From Candidatus Cloacimonadota bacterium (GTDB lineage: Bacteria > Muiribacteriota > UBA6191): DNA of 64,000 nt. The stretch is taken from contig NVVD01000015.1 in the NCBI GenBank assembly GCA_002402105.1, forward strand, positions 6,724 through 70,723, given 5' to 3'. The translations under genes were made by a program, and so were the position numbers. The notes beneath the pieces are model-generated. The model did no database searches and was not told where the DNA came from. It saw nothing but the letters and a program-made list of their open reading frames with translations. Positions 41,410 through 51,232 of the stretch are shown here, one piece after another (within the stretch, counting starts at the first letter, position 1; every line of letters starts with the position of its first letter).

Positions 41410-44043
41410 TTAAAAATTTGGATGGTTATTAAGGCTTTCATGTAGGGCTTCTAGTATTTGTTCTTTGGTAAAGGGTTTATGTATAAAGTGTAGTACTCCA
41501 AGCTTTTTAAACTCTTGAATGGAGTCAGGGGTTAACTTGCCAGAGACTGCAATAATTTTTGGTCTTTTCTCTTGAGGAATTCTATAGATAAGTTTTGCTA
41601 AAGCAAGCCCATCAAGCGGTGGCATATGGACATCAGTAAAAATAATATGTGGTGGGTTTTTGGCGTGTTCTAGTGCTTCTACGACACTTGATCCATTACT
41701 ATATCTTGATACTCTTGGAAAATTAGCCTCTTTTAAAATAGATTCAAGGTGGTCTAAGATAAAGCTTTCATCATCTACAATATAGATGTTGGCTTTTGAA
41801 CTTTTATTATCTATTTTAATCTCTGGAAGTTTCTTTCGGACTCTTCTTTGTTCAAGTGGAATTTTTAAGGTAAAAGTTGTTCCAGTAGTAAGATCATCTC
41901 TAAAACTATCTCTGACATTTTGTATAGTTTCTTGAGTAATTGTATCAATTGTTACTTTTCCTCCATGGTTTTGAACAACAGAAAAGACCATAGCTAAACC
42001 AAGACCTGTACCTTTTTTAGAATCTCTATTTTTAGTGGTAAAAAATGGGTCAAAGATTTTAGGTAATATTTCTTTTGCTATTCCTGTTCCACTATCTTTA
42101 AATTTAAGTATAATATTACGATCAAGAAATGATGAACTAATTTTCATTTCCATATCATTTAAAGAGCTGTTGTTTGTTTTACAAAGTTCTTGCATAGAGT
42201 GCATAGAGTTTGTAATTAAGTTTACAATAACATCTCTAATTTGGACTTTATCCATACGACTTGAAGGTATACTTGGGTCTAAATCAAGAGTTAATTTTAT
42301 TTTCTTTTGTATTAATTGGTCGTGGATAATTGAAAGAGCATCACGAATGATTTCATCAATAGCAATCATTTCTAATTTAGAGCCATCAGATTTACCAAGA
42401 GAAAAAAGTCTTGAGGTTAAGTCACTGGCTTTACTTACATTATCTTGTATTTGATTTAACTTTTGTTTTAGTATTTTGTTGTTTGTACTATTTTGTTCTT
42501 TGTCTAATAATAATAAAGAGATATCTGTAGAGAAATTGATAGCAGTTAAGATATTATTAAAATCATGTGCAATGCCAGCAGCAAGGGTTCCTAAGCCAGC
42601 AATTTTTTCGGCTTGGATTAACTCATCTTGTGTTTCTTGTAGTTTTTCTTCTGTGACTTGTTTGGAGGTAATATCTCTAATAATACCTATCGTTCCTAAA
42701 AATTTTTGTCTAAACCTGTGATCTTTAATCCAAAAGCCACCTGCATTTACTTCGGCATAAAAAATATTATTTGATTTATTAAGGGGAGTGATTAGGGTTG
42801 TTCTTTTTCCTGAGCGTATTCTGACTCGACTTTTTTTAGTAGCTCTATCTCCTTGCCTTCTTTCATCAAATAGGCCTGGGGCTCCTTTATCTCCTGTTAC
42901 AACGCCAACATAATTAGGGAGAACATGATCTCTTGAAACTTTAAAATAATCTTCTTCATGTAGGAGATTGCTATAGTGTTTACCAAGAAGGTCTTCTTGG
43001 TGATAGCCCCATTTACTGACTTCTTCAGTAATAAATGTAAAGCATCCTTCTTCATCTAATTTGTAAACAACATCGGGCATATTTTCTAAGATGGAGTCAA
43101 GCTCTATTTTGGATGAAAAGTGTGAGCAAATCATAGAATATAAAGAAATATGACTAGATAAAGTATCTGCCACAACTTGAATGGCTTGTAAATCAAGATC
43201 ACCAAAGCCTTGAGGAGATTTTTTATTGAGGATTTGTAAAACACCTAAAACTTCTTGATCACGAAAAATAGGAGAAACTAAAATGGATTTTGTTTTGTAA
43301 CCACTTTGTTCATCTATTTTTTTTTCAAAAGACTTGTTTTCATAGGGATGATTGGTGAATAAGGGTTTTCTTTGGGCATAACAAGACCCAACTAAGCCTT
43401 CTCCTGGTTTTAAGTTAATATCTAGGGTTCTGCCAAGACCTTCTGCCCATAAATCTTCTAGTGTATTGTTTTCTTCATTGTATATATAAAAAGTAGTTCT
43501 TTCTGCGTTTAAAAACTCGCTAACTAAGGGGCAACTTTTTTCTATAAAATCAAGCTCTTTACTTGGGTTGATTGATTTGATTAAATCATTTAACTTTTTT
43601 TGTGCATTGAGAGTATTAGTTTCGTTTTGTAAAGATAAATATAAAGTTTGATTCTCTAAAGCTTTGAGTAGTAGCTCTAAAAAAGAAAGTGTATCAGGAC
43701 AGATTTTTTCAGAAAAAGATAAGGCTAAAGTTAATTTTGAATCTGGAGTTTTTAGAGGAATAAAGTAAAAAGTAAGAGGGCCATATTCGCTTTTTAGTGT
43801 CATTTCTTTTTTAGATGAATCAAATTGTGCAATGAGTTGTTTAGCATCGTAATAATCCATGCCAATGGCATCAATTAATTGAAAGGGTGACTTTGTATCA
43901 AAACAAATAAGAAAATCAGACTGAGATGAATCATAAATTTTAGAAAATAGCCCTAATAAATATCCTTGAAAATTTAAGGGAAGCTTTTTAAGAGATAACA
44001 CCTCTTGTTGAAGTAGAATTAATTTAGAAAAAATATTTGTCAT
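41410..44043 (-). CDS. Hybrid histidine kinase (GAF-PAS-HK-REC)
   Basis: An 877-residue soluble kinase. Residues 1-140 are unassigned, 150-300 form a GAF domain (NAERTTFYIYNEENNTLEDL), 305-450 a PAS region (LENMPDVVYKLDEEGCFTF). The dimerisation box is GIAHDFNNILTAI with the phospho-acceptor His near 493. The ATPase domain has DSGTGIAKEILPKIFDPFF and GTGLGLAMVFSVVQNHGG. A C-terminal receiver (about 755-877) has its Asp in FTDVHMPP and Lys in HKPF. It is the last gene of an operon with the B12-domain protein. Signal and target are unknown. Confidence 0.9.
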   Translation of the reverse strand: MTNIFSKLILLQQEVLSLKKLPLNFQGYLLGLFSKIYDSSQSDFLICFDTKSPFQLIDAIGMDYYDAKQLIAQFDSSKKEMTLKSEYGPLTFYFIPLKTPDSKLTLALSFSEKICPDTLSFLELLLKALENQTLYLSLQNETNTLNAQKKLNDLIKSINPSKELDFIEKSCPLVSEFLNAERTTFYIYNEENNTLEDLWAEGLGRTLDINLKPGEGLVGSCYAQRKPLFTNHPYENKSFEKKIDEQSGYKTKSILVSPIFRDQEVLGVLQILNKKSPQGFGDLDLQAIQVVADTLSSHISLYSMICSHFSSKIELDSILENMPDVVYKLDEEGCFTFITEEVSKWGYHQEDLLGKHYSNLLHEEDYFKVSRDHVLPNYVGVVTGDKGAPGLFDERRQGDRATKKSRVRIRSGKRTTLITPLNKSNNIFYAEVNAGGFWIKDHRFRQKFLGTIGIIRDITSKQVTEEKLQETQDELIQAEKIAGLGTLAAGIAHDFNNILTAINFSTDISLLLLDKEQNSTNNKILKQKLNQIQDNVSKASDLTSRLFSLGKSDGSKLEMIAIDEIIRDALSIIHDQLIQKKIKLTLDLDPSIPSSRMDKVQIRDVIVNLITNSMHSMQELCKTNNSSLNDMEMKISSSFLDRNIILKFKDSGTGIAKEILPKIFDPFFTTKNRDSKKGTGLGLAMVFSVVQNHGGKVTIDTITQETIQNVRDSFRDDLTTGTTFTLKIPLEQRRVRKKLPEIKIDNKSSKANIYIVDDESFILDHLESILKEANFPRVSRYSNGSSVVEALEHAKNPPHIIFTDVHMPPLDGLALAKLIYRIPQEKRPKIIAVSGKLTPDSIQEFKKLGVLHFIHKPFTKEQILEALHESLNNHPNF

Positions 44044-44047
44044 AAAA

Positions 44048-44872
44048 CTATCCTGAACTTCTCATTTGAAATGCAACTTTAACAGAACGCATTAACTCCG
44101 AAAAAGATTTTACTCGTAAAAGAGCCTTAAAAACGTAATTTGGTCTATAATAAAACTCTAGATATGCTTGTTTACAATAAGCTTGGATTTCTTCATCGGG
44201 CATAGTGCATCCTGGCCTTTGAATGGCAATTTGTGATTTAGGGTTTTTAACAAACTCTCGCCAATAATCATGTTGAAATTCTTTTAAATAGAGTGCATAT
44301 AGTTGTGTAGCAGGTAAATGTGCATTATCAACATTCATTAATACAGGAGAGCTTTTTGTTTTATATGTTTTCTCTTCTTTTCTGTATATAATACCAGGAA
44401 CTTTAGAAAAAGCTTCATAGTCCATGACATCACATTCTCCAATAAATCCTACATCAATTTCTTTGTGCCTCATGGTTTCTTCGGGGTAAATTCCCATATG
44501 AACACCACCAACAACAACTGAGCAAGGGTAGCTTTTTTTAAGTTCGATCAACCAATCGAGATTTTCTTTTAATTGATAAGTTGTAATGGTATAAAAAATA
44601 TAATCAGGTTGATAATGTTTTAATTGATTAAGAACCTCATCTTTTGAAATTAAAGTGGCATTGACATCTAAAAACAAAACGTCGTGGCCAGCTCCTTTTG
44701 CACATCCAGCAACATAAAGTAGACTTAATGATGGAAAAATACCATAATTATCTTTGACTACCTTTAGCCCAGGTTCGTTGTCTATGCTTCCGTAGGGGGG
44801 ATAGATGATAGCAATTTTTTTTGGAGATTTTGTACGAAAAGTACTGATCTCTTCTTTTTTAATATTTATCAT
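44048..44872 (-). CDS. B12-binding-domain protein lacking the radical SAM core
   Basis: A 274-residue protein. Residues 15-170 match the N-terminal cobalamin-binding domain of B12-dependent radical SAM enzymes (KIAIIYPPYGS, GHDVLFLDVNAT, VVVGGVHMGIYPEETM, DVGFIGECD). Past LMNVDNAHLPATQLY the Cys-x3-Cys-x2-Cys core is missing, and the chain passes to segments usual for the C-terminal end (HDYWREFVKNP, AYLEFYYRPNYVFK). About 180-200 residues appear to be deleted in frame; single Cys residues remain at CTMPDE and YCKQAY. It may be a degenerate enzyme or a B12-based sensor. It overlaps the glycosyltransferase gene by 14 bases and ends 4 bases before the kinase. Confidence 0.65.
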   Translation of the reverse strand: MINIKKEEISTFRTKSPKKIAIIYPPYGSIDNEPGLKVVKDNYGIFPSLSLLYVAGCAKGAGHDVLFLDVNATLISKDEVLNQLKHYQPDYIFYTITTYQLKENLDWLIELKKSYPCSVVVGGVHMGIYPEETMRHKEIDVGFIGECDVMDYEAFSKVPGIIYRKEEKTYKTKSSPVLMNVDNAHLPATQLYALYLKEFQHDYWREFVKNPKSQIAIQRPGCTMPDEEIQAYCKQAYLEFYYRPNYVFKALLRVKSFSELMRSVKVAFQMRSSG

Positions 44873-45710
44873 AATAGCTCGACGGATAAGTAATACAGTA
44901 ATAACAACGATTTATGGCTGAAAATCCATTAAAAAACAAACAGGCTAAAGATAGTTTTAAAGACTTATGTTTTAAAAATGATGAAAAAGCACTAATAAAA
45001 ATCCATAAAAAGCTAAAACTCAAATAGCTCTGTGGTTCAATTTTATGAAAAAAATGGGCTTTTATAAAGTGTTTGTTGTGATTATTTATCATTTTAAGCA
45101 TAGAAGTTATATTATCGTTTCTAAGATGATGCACTTTTAGCTCATAAGAATAATAAATTTTTTCATTTTTTTTATATCTTAAAGAAAACTCTATGTCTTC
45201 GCCAAAATTACCAAAACTTTGATTGAATCCCCCAATTTTTAAGAAACTTTTCTTTTTTCCAGCAAAACAAATACCCATTAAAAAGGGGGCATTTGATAAA
45301 TTATTTTGTCCATGGCTTTGTTTCCAAAAAAGTGAGCGAAATTGATTTGTGAATCCATTGCTTGGACTAGAAAACTCTTGTCCAGCAATTATGTCCTCTT
45401 TATTGAGTGCTTCATCTAAGACTTTAAAAAAATCGGGGTAGATAACGGCATCTGCATCTAAAAATAAAATATAATTATTAGAAGCTTTTTGTAGTAATTT
45501 ATTTCTTGAATAACTTAAGCCTTTATTTTTTATGTTATAAACTATTTTTGGTTTAATTATCTTGAAAGAGGGCAGTTTTGGGGATTTGCAACCATCACAT
45601 AATAGTATGACTTCATGGAAAGTGTTAGAGTGTTTATCTATTGATAGAAGTACCTCAGAAATTGAGTCTTCTTTTTTAAAATATGGAATTAAAATAGAAA
45701 TATTTTTCAT
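44859..45710 (-). CDS. Family 2 glycosyltransferase
   Basis: A 283-residue GT-A-fold enzyme from ATG 45710. ISILIPYFKKEDSISEVLLS, then LLCDGC, KGLSYSRNKLLQKA and the metal-binding FLDADAVIYPDF (DxD) and FGEDIEFSLRYK are all present. A C-terminal hydrophobic segment (about 225-265) suggests membrane association. It probably adds sugars to an envelope polysaccharide. It is coupled to the B12-domain gene by a 14-base overlap. A TTG at 45728 is a less likely start. Confidence 0.85.
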   Translation of the reverse strand: MKNISILIPYFKKEDSISEVLLSIDKHSNTFHEVILLCDGCKSPKLPSFKIIKPKIVYNIKNKGLSYSRNKLLQKASNNYILFLDADAVIYPDFFKVLDEALNKEDIIAGQEFSSPSNGFTNQFRSLFWKQSHGQNNLSNAPFLMGICFAGKKKSFLKIGGFNQSFGNFGEDIEFSLRYKKNEKIYYSYELKVHHLRNDNITSMLKMINNHNKHFIKAHFFHKIEPQSYLSFSFLWIFISAFSSFLKHKSLKLSLACLFFNGFSAINRCYYCITYPSSYYDKY

Positions 45711-45753
45711 TTTAAATGGGTGTTGCAATAGATGAAAAACACTTTATCACTCT

Positions 45754-46257
45754 TTAAGAAAGGGCTATAGAGAGAGCTGTTGTAAGCTTTAGTACATCAG
45801 TGTTGGTTTTAGAGAGACGCTCTGCAATAATACCAGCTAAATTGTATAAAAAAATAACTCCGATTTTTGGGTCTTCTTTCACAATTTGAGAAAGATCTTT
45901 TTTAGATAGCTTTAAAAAAGAAGAGTCCTCAATTGCTGTAACGGTTGCAATTCTTTTTCCGCTAGAGAGTAGACCATTTTCTCCGAAACATGGGTGGTGG
46001 TCTGCATTTAAGGTAATAAGAGTTTTATCTCGTATTTCTGTAGCCATTTTTTCAGATAAAAGAGGTAATTTTTGTGAAATTTTAACAGAGCCTTTAGTAA
46101 GAAAAAAAAGCTCTTCACCAGTTGAACCCTCAACAAATAAGTCAATACCTTGCTTAACTTTTGCGGTAGTGAGCTTTTTTGAGAAGGACTCAAGTTGTTT
46201 TTCGTTGAGCCCTTTTAATATATCAAAGTTACTAAGAGAGATGTCTTTATGTCGCAT
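45754..46257 (-). CDS. Cyclic-nucleotide-binding domain protein
   Basis: A 167-residue single cNMP-binding domain: LNEKQLESFSKKLTTAKVKQ, GSTGEELFFLTKGSVKISQK and the phosphate cassette-like CFGENGLLSSGKRIATVTA. The usual cassette is FGE-(L/I)-(A/G)-L-x5-R-A-x-V; R at KRIATV is kept. There is no DNA-binding domain. It begins 15 bases after the potassium channel gene and probably modulates that channel or a downstream partner. I choose ATG 46257 over TTG 46269. Confidence 0.85.
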   Translation of the reverse strand: MRHKDISLSNFDILKGLNEKQLESFSKKLTTAKVKQGIDLFVEGSTGEELFFLTKGSVKISQKLPLLSEKMATEIRDKTLITLNADHHPCFGENGLLSSGKRIATVTAIEDSSFLKLSKKDLSQIVKEDPKIGVIFLYNLAGIIAERLSKTNTDVLKLTTALSIALS

Positions 46258-46272
46258 AGTTTTGACCAATAC

Positions 46273-47421
46273 TTAGTTTGTAATTAAAATTGCGTAATCG
46301 TTTTCACCAACAATAGTATCATCGTCGGGGTTTAAAACGGTGCTTTTTTGCTTGTGAGTTGCATCAGGAATTTCTTTCTTAGATTGTTCAAAGGCCATTT
46401 TGATGAAAGCATCAATGGCTGAGCTATCAGAATTTAGTATTTCTTGAAGTCCTATATTTTTTGCTTCTGTACAAAGTCCAATAACAATTGCTTTGTGTTC
46501 TTTTCTAAAATATAAAGAGACATCTAAAAAAGTTTTATCATGTAAAAATGAAGGAACTTTAATTTTAGAGAAATTTGCTCCAGTTTCAGAAGTACCCATC
46601 AATTCTCTTAAGATGTCTGACATTCCTTGATCGCAAGTAGCCGAAGATAAAAGAAATGGGTTAAACTCACCATTTAAAATAATTTCATCAACTTGGGCTC
46701 TTTTTAAATGGGCAACATTTTCAGAGCTATTTAATTCAGCAATGACTTTAATTTTATTATTTAGAGATTTAATAGCTAAAGTTTTTAATATAGTATGATC
46801 ATCGCTAAGTTTAACGCTTTCTTTATCATCAGATAAAATGACTACCATTCTGCAATGAAGAGTATTAGTACGCTTTAAAATAACTTCTTTTGAAATATCT
46901 CCTTTAACAAAGAAAAATTTAAGATCTTTAAACCTATCATAGATTTCAGCTAATTGAGTTTCTGAGTAAGAACCGTTTAATACTATACTTGTAGAGTTGT
47001 TAAATGTGTTGTCTTTTCTTAGAGTTTCTAAAAGGCCTATTCCATGGCTATTCCAACCACTAATAATTAGGTGTCTCTTACAGTTTACGGTTTCAAGTCC
47101 TTTATTCACGTTAATCCTTCTTTCAATCATAATAGATGAAATGGTTGCTGTAAAAACAGAGGTTAAACCAATTCCTCCAAACATTACAAACACACCTAAT
47201 ATTTTACCAACTGGGGTTACTGGTGAGATGTCCCCATAACCTACAGTTGTTATGGTTACAAATGCCCACCAAACAGCATCAAAAAAAGTGTTAATCCCAC
47301 TAGCATTAGAGTTTTTTTCAGCTATTAATACTAAAAAACCAGCTAAAAAAGCAAAAGTAATAATAACTTTTAATAATAGAGGAAGTTTTTCTTTTTGTAT
47401 TAAGGTTAAGATCTCTTTCAT
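46273..47421 (-). CDS. Potassium channel with RCK/TrkA-N domain
   Basis: A 382-residue two-span channel. TM1 is VIITFAFLAGFLVLIA, the pore and selectivity filter are FVTITTVGYGDIS, and TM2 is VFVMFGGIGLTSVFTATISS. From about 105 a Rossmann RCK domain follows (HLIISGWNSHGIGLLETLRK, LSDDKES) and a C-terminal part. This is the architecture of MthK/Kch-like channels, gated by cytoplasmic ligands. It is the first gene of a five-gene operon whose second gene encodes a free cNMP-binding domain, suggesting a split, ligand-regulated channel; that link is inference. Confidence 0.93.
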   Translation of the reverse strand: MKEILTLIQKEKLPLLLKVIITFAFLAGFLVLIAEKNSNASGINTFFDAVWWAFVTITTVGYGDISPVTPVGKILGVFVMFGGIGLTSVFTATISSIMIERRINVNKGLETVNCKRHLIISGWNSHGIGLLETLRKDNTFNNSTSIVLNGSYSETQLAEIYDRFKDLKFFFVKGDISKEVILKRTNTLHCRMVVILSDDKESVKLSDDHTILKTLAIKSLNNKIKVIAELNSSENVAHLKRAQVDEIILNGEFNPFLLSSATCDQGMSDILRELMGTSETGANFSKIKVPSFLHDKTFLDVSLYFRKEHKAIVIGLCTEAKNIGLQEILNSDSSAIDAFIKMAFEQSKKEIPDATHKQKSTVLNPDDDTIVGENDYAILITN

Positions 47422-47622
47422 GAGGGCTAATATAGAAAATAAAGGGTTGAATACATGTTTTTATTCTACTACTAACTGATGCAAAGTACATATTAAATTA
47501 TAAAAATGATTTATTTCTTTATTAAATACCTATAGTTAAAACCTCATATTTAGACAAAACTTATATAAATACCTTTAAAAATGTCTATTAATTGTAAATA
47601 AAGTATAGATAAACACCGAATT

Positions 47623-48876
47623 ATGATTTGTATGATTAGGATATTTTTATTATTTATAGTGCTATTTTTGTGTAATCCTCATTCTTTTGCCTTTTTAATT
47701 AAGGGAAAGGTTGAGGTAGTAAAGGGTCGTGCCCATATATATAGACAGGGCAGAATATTACAGCTTGTTGATGACATGAATATTTATACAGGCGACGTTA
47801 TTGAAAGTTCATCAAATAGCTCTGTTTTAGTCGAAATTATGGATATGGGTTTACTAAAAATTAAAGCAAAAACCCAAGTAACTTTTCCTGAGGGTGATGA
47901 TGCTCAAATACAGTCAAGTCGATTAAACTTGATGTATGGTGAGCTTTGGCTGAAGATAAAAAAGCTAGTGCCAGGAGAGACTTTTGCTGTAAAAACTTCA
48001 AATAGTGTTGCTTTAGTGTCTAACTCTATAGCTGTAGTTACTTATCAAAAGAGAAGCAGAAAAGCGACCTACTCTGTTATTGAAGGAAATATAGAAGTCC
48101 ATATAAAAGAAAATCACTATTTTTTAATGAGTGGAGAAAAGTTGATTTTAGATGATCGTAGAAACTCTATGGCAAGACATAGAAAAGTTGATGCTTATAA
48201 ATTAAATCAAGAGTGGAAAAAAATTATAACGATTCGAGAAAAACTTAAAAGAAAGGTTAGAGAAAGCAAACATATTCCAAGTAAAGATGGAAAAGTAGAT
48301 TCTCAAATACCTTTGGTTCATATTGTATCTCCAATTGAGGGTGTTCCTCATAAAAAAAGAAGAATGAGATTAAGAGCGACTATTTTTGAAGAACATTTAG
48401 ATCGTTTAATTTTAACTGTTAATAAAAAAGTAGTTAGAGATATACAGACAAATTTAAAAAACTTCGATTACGATATTTTATTAAACCCAGGCAAAAATGA
48501 GATAGAACTAAAAGCTATAGATCAATTTGGAAATGTTGGACGAGATATTAAAACAATTCAATTGTTAGAGCACGCACCATCAATAAGTGTGTTTTTTCCA
48601 TTAGACAATCAAGAGCTTGATAGCAGGTTTATTGACTTACAGGGTGTTGTTGATGATGTTGATGTAAAAGAAGTTGAAATTTTTGTAAATGGTAGACCAA
48701 TTGCAAGAGATAGAGCGATTCCAACTTTTCATATACCCCTAATTTTAGATATTGGGCAAAACGTAATTAGGGTTGAGGCTACTAATAGTGTTGGTTTAAA
48801 AGGTGAAAATGAAATTATAGTTTGGACAAGTACAAAGTCTAAAATTATTATTGAGTTTGAAAGATTTTTTGAGTAA
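47623..48876 (+). CDS. FecR-domain exported protein
   Basis: A 417-residue exported protein. After the signal peptide (IRIFLLFIVLFLCNPHSFAF) comes a FecR domain (about 25-175: IKGKVEVVKGRAHIYRQGRI, TGDVIESSSNSSVLVEIMDM, FAVKTSNSVALV). Two Ig-like beta domains follow (IVSPIEGVPHKKRRMRLRAT, and FPLDNQELDSRFIDLQGVVD). Stand-alone FecR proteins with Ig domains lie in the periplasm and bind partners rather than regulate sigma factors. Its stop overlaps the barrel gene start (TAATG), so the two probably form one envelope complex. Confidence 0.82.
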   Translation: MICMIRIFLLFIVLFLCNPHSFAFLIKGKVEVVKGRAHIYRQGRILQLVDDMNIYTGDVIESSSNSSVLVEIMDMGLLKIKAKTQVTFPEGDDAQIQSSRLNLMYGELWLKIKKLVPGETFAVKTSNSVALVSNSIAVVTYQKRSRKATYSVIEGNIEVHIKENHYFLMSGEKLILDDRRNSMARHRKVDAYKLNQEWKKIITIREKLKRKVRESKHIPSKDGKVDSQIPLVHIVSPIEGVPHKKRRMRLRATIFEEHLDRLILTVNKKVVRDIQTNLKNFDYDILLNPGKNEIELKAIDQFGNVGRDIKTIQLLEHAPSISVFFPLDNQELDSRFIDLQGVVDDVDVKEVEIFVNGRPIARDRAIPTFHIPLILDIGQNVIRVEATNSVGLKGENEIIVWTSTKSKIIIEFERFFE

Positions 48877-50624
48877 TGATGTATAAACTATCATACATAT
48901 TTATCTTTTTATCTCTAACTTGTATGAGCTTTTCTGATGTAAACATTCAATTAGAAGAAGTTTTAAAAAGTGTTGAGGGATCGGAGTTATTTTCTATTGA
49001 TGAAAGAAGCTTTATTGACTCTTTGATAAAAGATGCAAGTAATGATGACTCTATATTAGATACTTTATTAAGTTCAGAAATGATATCAGATAAAAATAAA
49101 GCTTTTGCAAAAGAGTACTTTAAAACAGGCCAAAGACCGAGAAAAATTAGATATTTTGATAAAAACTTTGATAGAAAACTAGAGGTAAAAGTTCCTAAAT
49201 TACAAATTCATGGTGATTTAGATATGAGGCTTAGAAATGTTGAGACAGCTAATGACGTTTCTAATGTATTTTCTTTAGAAAATGCAACTTATGATCCTTC
49301 TATTGCTTATTTATTAAAAGGTAAAATTAGATATGAAAAAGAAAATTCTAAAGATAAAAAAGTTTTTGGATATTTAGATTTAGACTTGCAATCTTTGGAT
49401 GGTCAGCAAGAAAAAATCAACTTTCATTTTCAAAACAAAGATAGCTTTATTGAACTTGGTACTTTCTTATCTCCATATTTCTCAGAGTTTGGTTTAAGAA
49501 ATACAGAATTTAGTGGAGTATATACACATCTTAAAAAAGATAAGTGGTCACTTGATTTTGTTAGAGGTGATACGGTTGAAGATTATATTAAAGGTTTAGA
49601 TAAACTGTCTATTGGTGGATTAGTCGTAAAAAGATCTTTAGAAAAAGATGATAGAAACTTTTTGGGGCTTAGTTATTATGATATGTCTCAATCTCATTAT
49701 TTAGGGGCTCAAGCTCAAAGTTTTTTTATTAATAATGAGTTGCGTGTTTCTATAGAGTTTATGCATAAAGATTCACCTGGAGTTGGCACTGATGGAAATG
49801 CATTTGAATTTGAACTTGATTATGATGGTTCTAAATTGATGCTAAAAAATGAAGTACAAAAAATGAGTAAGTTTTTTTCATCGAGTTTAAATCCAGAGTA
49901 TGCCAACTTTACAAAAACTGCTTTTGAAAGAGATGTATCAGAACATGCTATAACTTATCGTTTTGACCCGTACGTTACAAGTTCTTTTGTAGCAACAAGA
50001 AGAAGTGATTTACCAAACAACGGAAACCCCAGATTAGATCGTTTTGATATGTCTTGGGTTTTAATTACTCAAAAGCCAGATCGACCAAAGTATATGTTTT
50101 TGATAAAAGGTGTAGAAAAAGATGATAACTCTTTTACAACAAAAGAGTCTCAATTACTTGCAATGGCAAGAACAACTTTTAGAGCTAAAGATATTGTTAC
50201 AGATGTAGATTTAAGACATACAAACTTTGAAAATGAGCTTAAAATTGGAGAGTCTTACTCTTTAAACTCTTATAGTGTTAAAATTTCAAGACCATTTTTA
50301 AAGAAATTAAGAGTGAGTGAGAGAATTAGTTTTTTAGATCAAAACTATACAAATGATGCTTTCTCTAATGAATCACAAAGTCACCTTTTTGAAGCAAGAT
50401 ATCAGTTTAATCGAGCGGACTCAATTAGAGGCTCACATCGTTATAAAAGAGTGGCAAGAAAATCTTTATCAAATAAATATAAAACAATTTACTCTATGGA
50501 GTTTCAAAGAAGAATTGATCAAAACTTAGCTTATAAGTTGCGACTTGATTCATATAATTATAATGAATTTTCTCGTGGGTATGATGCAGGTTTAGTTTCT
50601 ATTGGAGCTGACGTTTCTTTTTAA
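48876..50624 (+). CDS. Outer-membrane beta-barrel protein
   Basis: A 582-residue exported protein with signal peptide (LSYIFIFLSLTCMSFS), a helical N-terminal part of about 100 residues and then repeated amphipathic strands (KLQIHGDLDMRLRNVE, WSLDFVRGDTVEDYIKGL, AYKLRLDSYNYNEF) ending GLVSIGADVSF, the usual C-terminal aromatic of barrels. No porin family can be named. It is coupled to the FecR-domain gene by a one-base overlap. Confidence 0.75.
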   Translation: MMYKLSYIFIFLSLTCMSFSDVNIQLEEVLKSVEGSELFSIDERSFIDSLIKDASNDDSILDTLLSSEMISDKNKAFAKEYFKTGQRPRKIRYFDKNFDRKLEVKVPKLQIHGDLDMRLRNVETANDVSNVFSLENATYDPSIAYLLKGKIRYEKENSKDKKVFGYLDLDLQSLDGQQEKINFHFQNKDSFIELGTFLSPYFSEFGLRNTEFSGVYTHLKKDKWSLDFVRGDTVEDYIKGLDKLSIGGLVVKRSLEKDDRNFLGLSYYDMSQSHYLGAQAQSFFINNELRVSIEFMHKDSPGVGTDGNAFEFELDYDGSKLMLKNEVQKMSKFFSSSLNPEYANFTKTAFERDVSEHAITYRFDPYVTSSFVATRRSDLPNNGNPRLDRFDMSWVLITQKPDRPKYMFLIKGVEKDDNSFTTKESQLLAMARTTFRAKDIVTDVDLRHTNFENELKIGESYSLNSYSVKISRPFLKKLRVSERISFLDQNYTNDAFSNESQSHLFEARYQFNRADSIRGSHRYKRVARKSLSNKYKTIYSMEFQRRIDQNLAYKLRLDSYNYNEFSRGYDAGLVSIGADVSF

Positions 50625-50660
50625 AAAGATAGTTTTATCTCAAATAATCTTTAGTTAAGG

Positions 50661-50708
50661 CTTACAGACTCTTATTTTCTATGTAATAATAGATTGTAGG
50701 GGTTTTTT
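50661..50708 (+). terminator. Terminator after the barrel gene
   Basis: CTTACA (50661-50666) pairs with TGTAGG (50695-50700) around inner TCTTATT and AATAATAGA arms, followed by a T run at 50703-50708. Confidence 0.6.
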
Positions 50709-50728
50709 GTTTTATGAAATGAGGAAAA

Positions 50729-51232
50729 ATGTTAAAAATTAAAGAAAATAAATATTTAAATAATTTATTAATATTAGGTTTTTTATGTTATTGGATGGAT
50801 ATTATAGGGGTATTTCTTCGTAATCAAACATCTAACTGGGCATATTTTTGGTTGCTAAAACTTCAGGCAATTGGTTCAAGTAGTGGTATATATGATTTTA
50901 AGTCGGGCATACTATTGAGACTTGTGTATGATTACCATTATTTAATATTTTTAATTTTATCTTTTGCTTGGTTTTATATAATTTTAAATGTTGTACGTAA
51001 AAGTCCTAGATTAATGACTTGGTGTATTGGAGTCGCTTTCATATTTGGGCATGGCCAAAGTGTTTTAAGAAATTTTGGTTGGACTCCCTATTTTTGGGGG
51101 ATTAAGGTAAGTAATGTAGTAGAATACGTAGGTTATAATTTGATAATTATTACTTTTTTAGTATTTAGTATAGATTGGCTAATAAATTTACTTACTATTA
51201 TTAGAGAGAAAAAAAATAAAATAGAGCAATAA
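50729..51232 (+). CDS. Four-span membrane protein of unknown function
   Basis: A 167-residue integral membrane protein after GAGGAAAA. The four spans are about 12-28, 67-90, 97-112 and 133-157. Motifs include FIFGHGQSVLRNFGWTPYFW, which contains His and Trp residues that could bind a cofactor. It has no recognised family. The end of the gene overlaps the terminator of the SRP RNA gene on the other strand. Confidence 0.6.
   Translation: MLKIKENKYLNNLLILGFLCYWMDIIGVFLRNQTSNWAYFWLLKLQAIGSSSGIYDFKSGILLRLVYDYHYLIFLILSFAWFYIILNVVRKSPRLMTWCIGVAFIFGHGQSVLRNFGWTPYFWGIKVSNVVEYVGYNLIIITFLVFSIDWLINLLTIIREKKNKIEQ

Noticed and set aside
47422-47622. Small gene or RNA in the gap between the channel and FecR genes
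   Set aside because: The region is AT-rich with no ribosome binding site, stable hairpin or T run; it probably only holds the divergent promoters.
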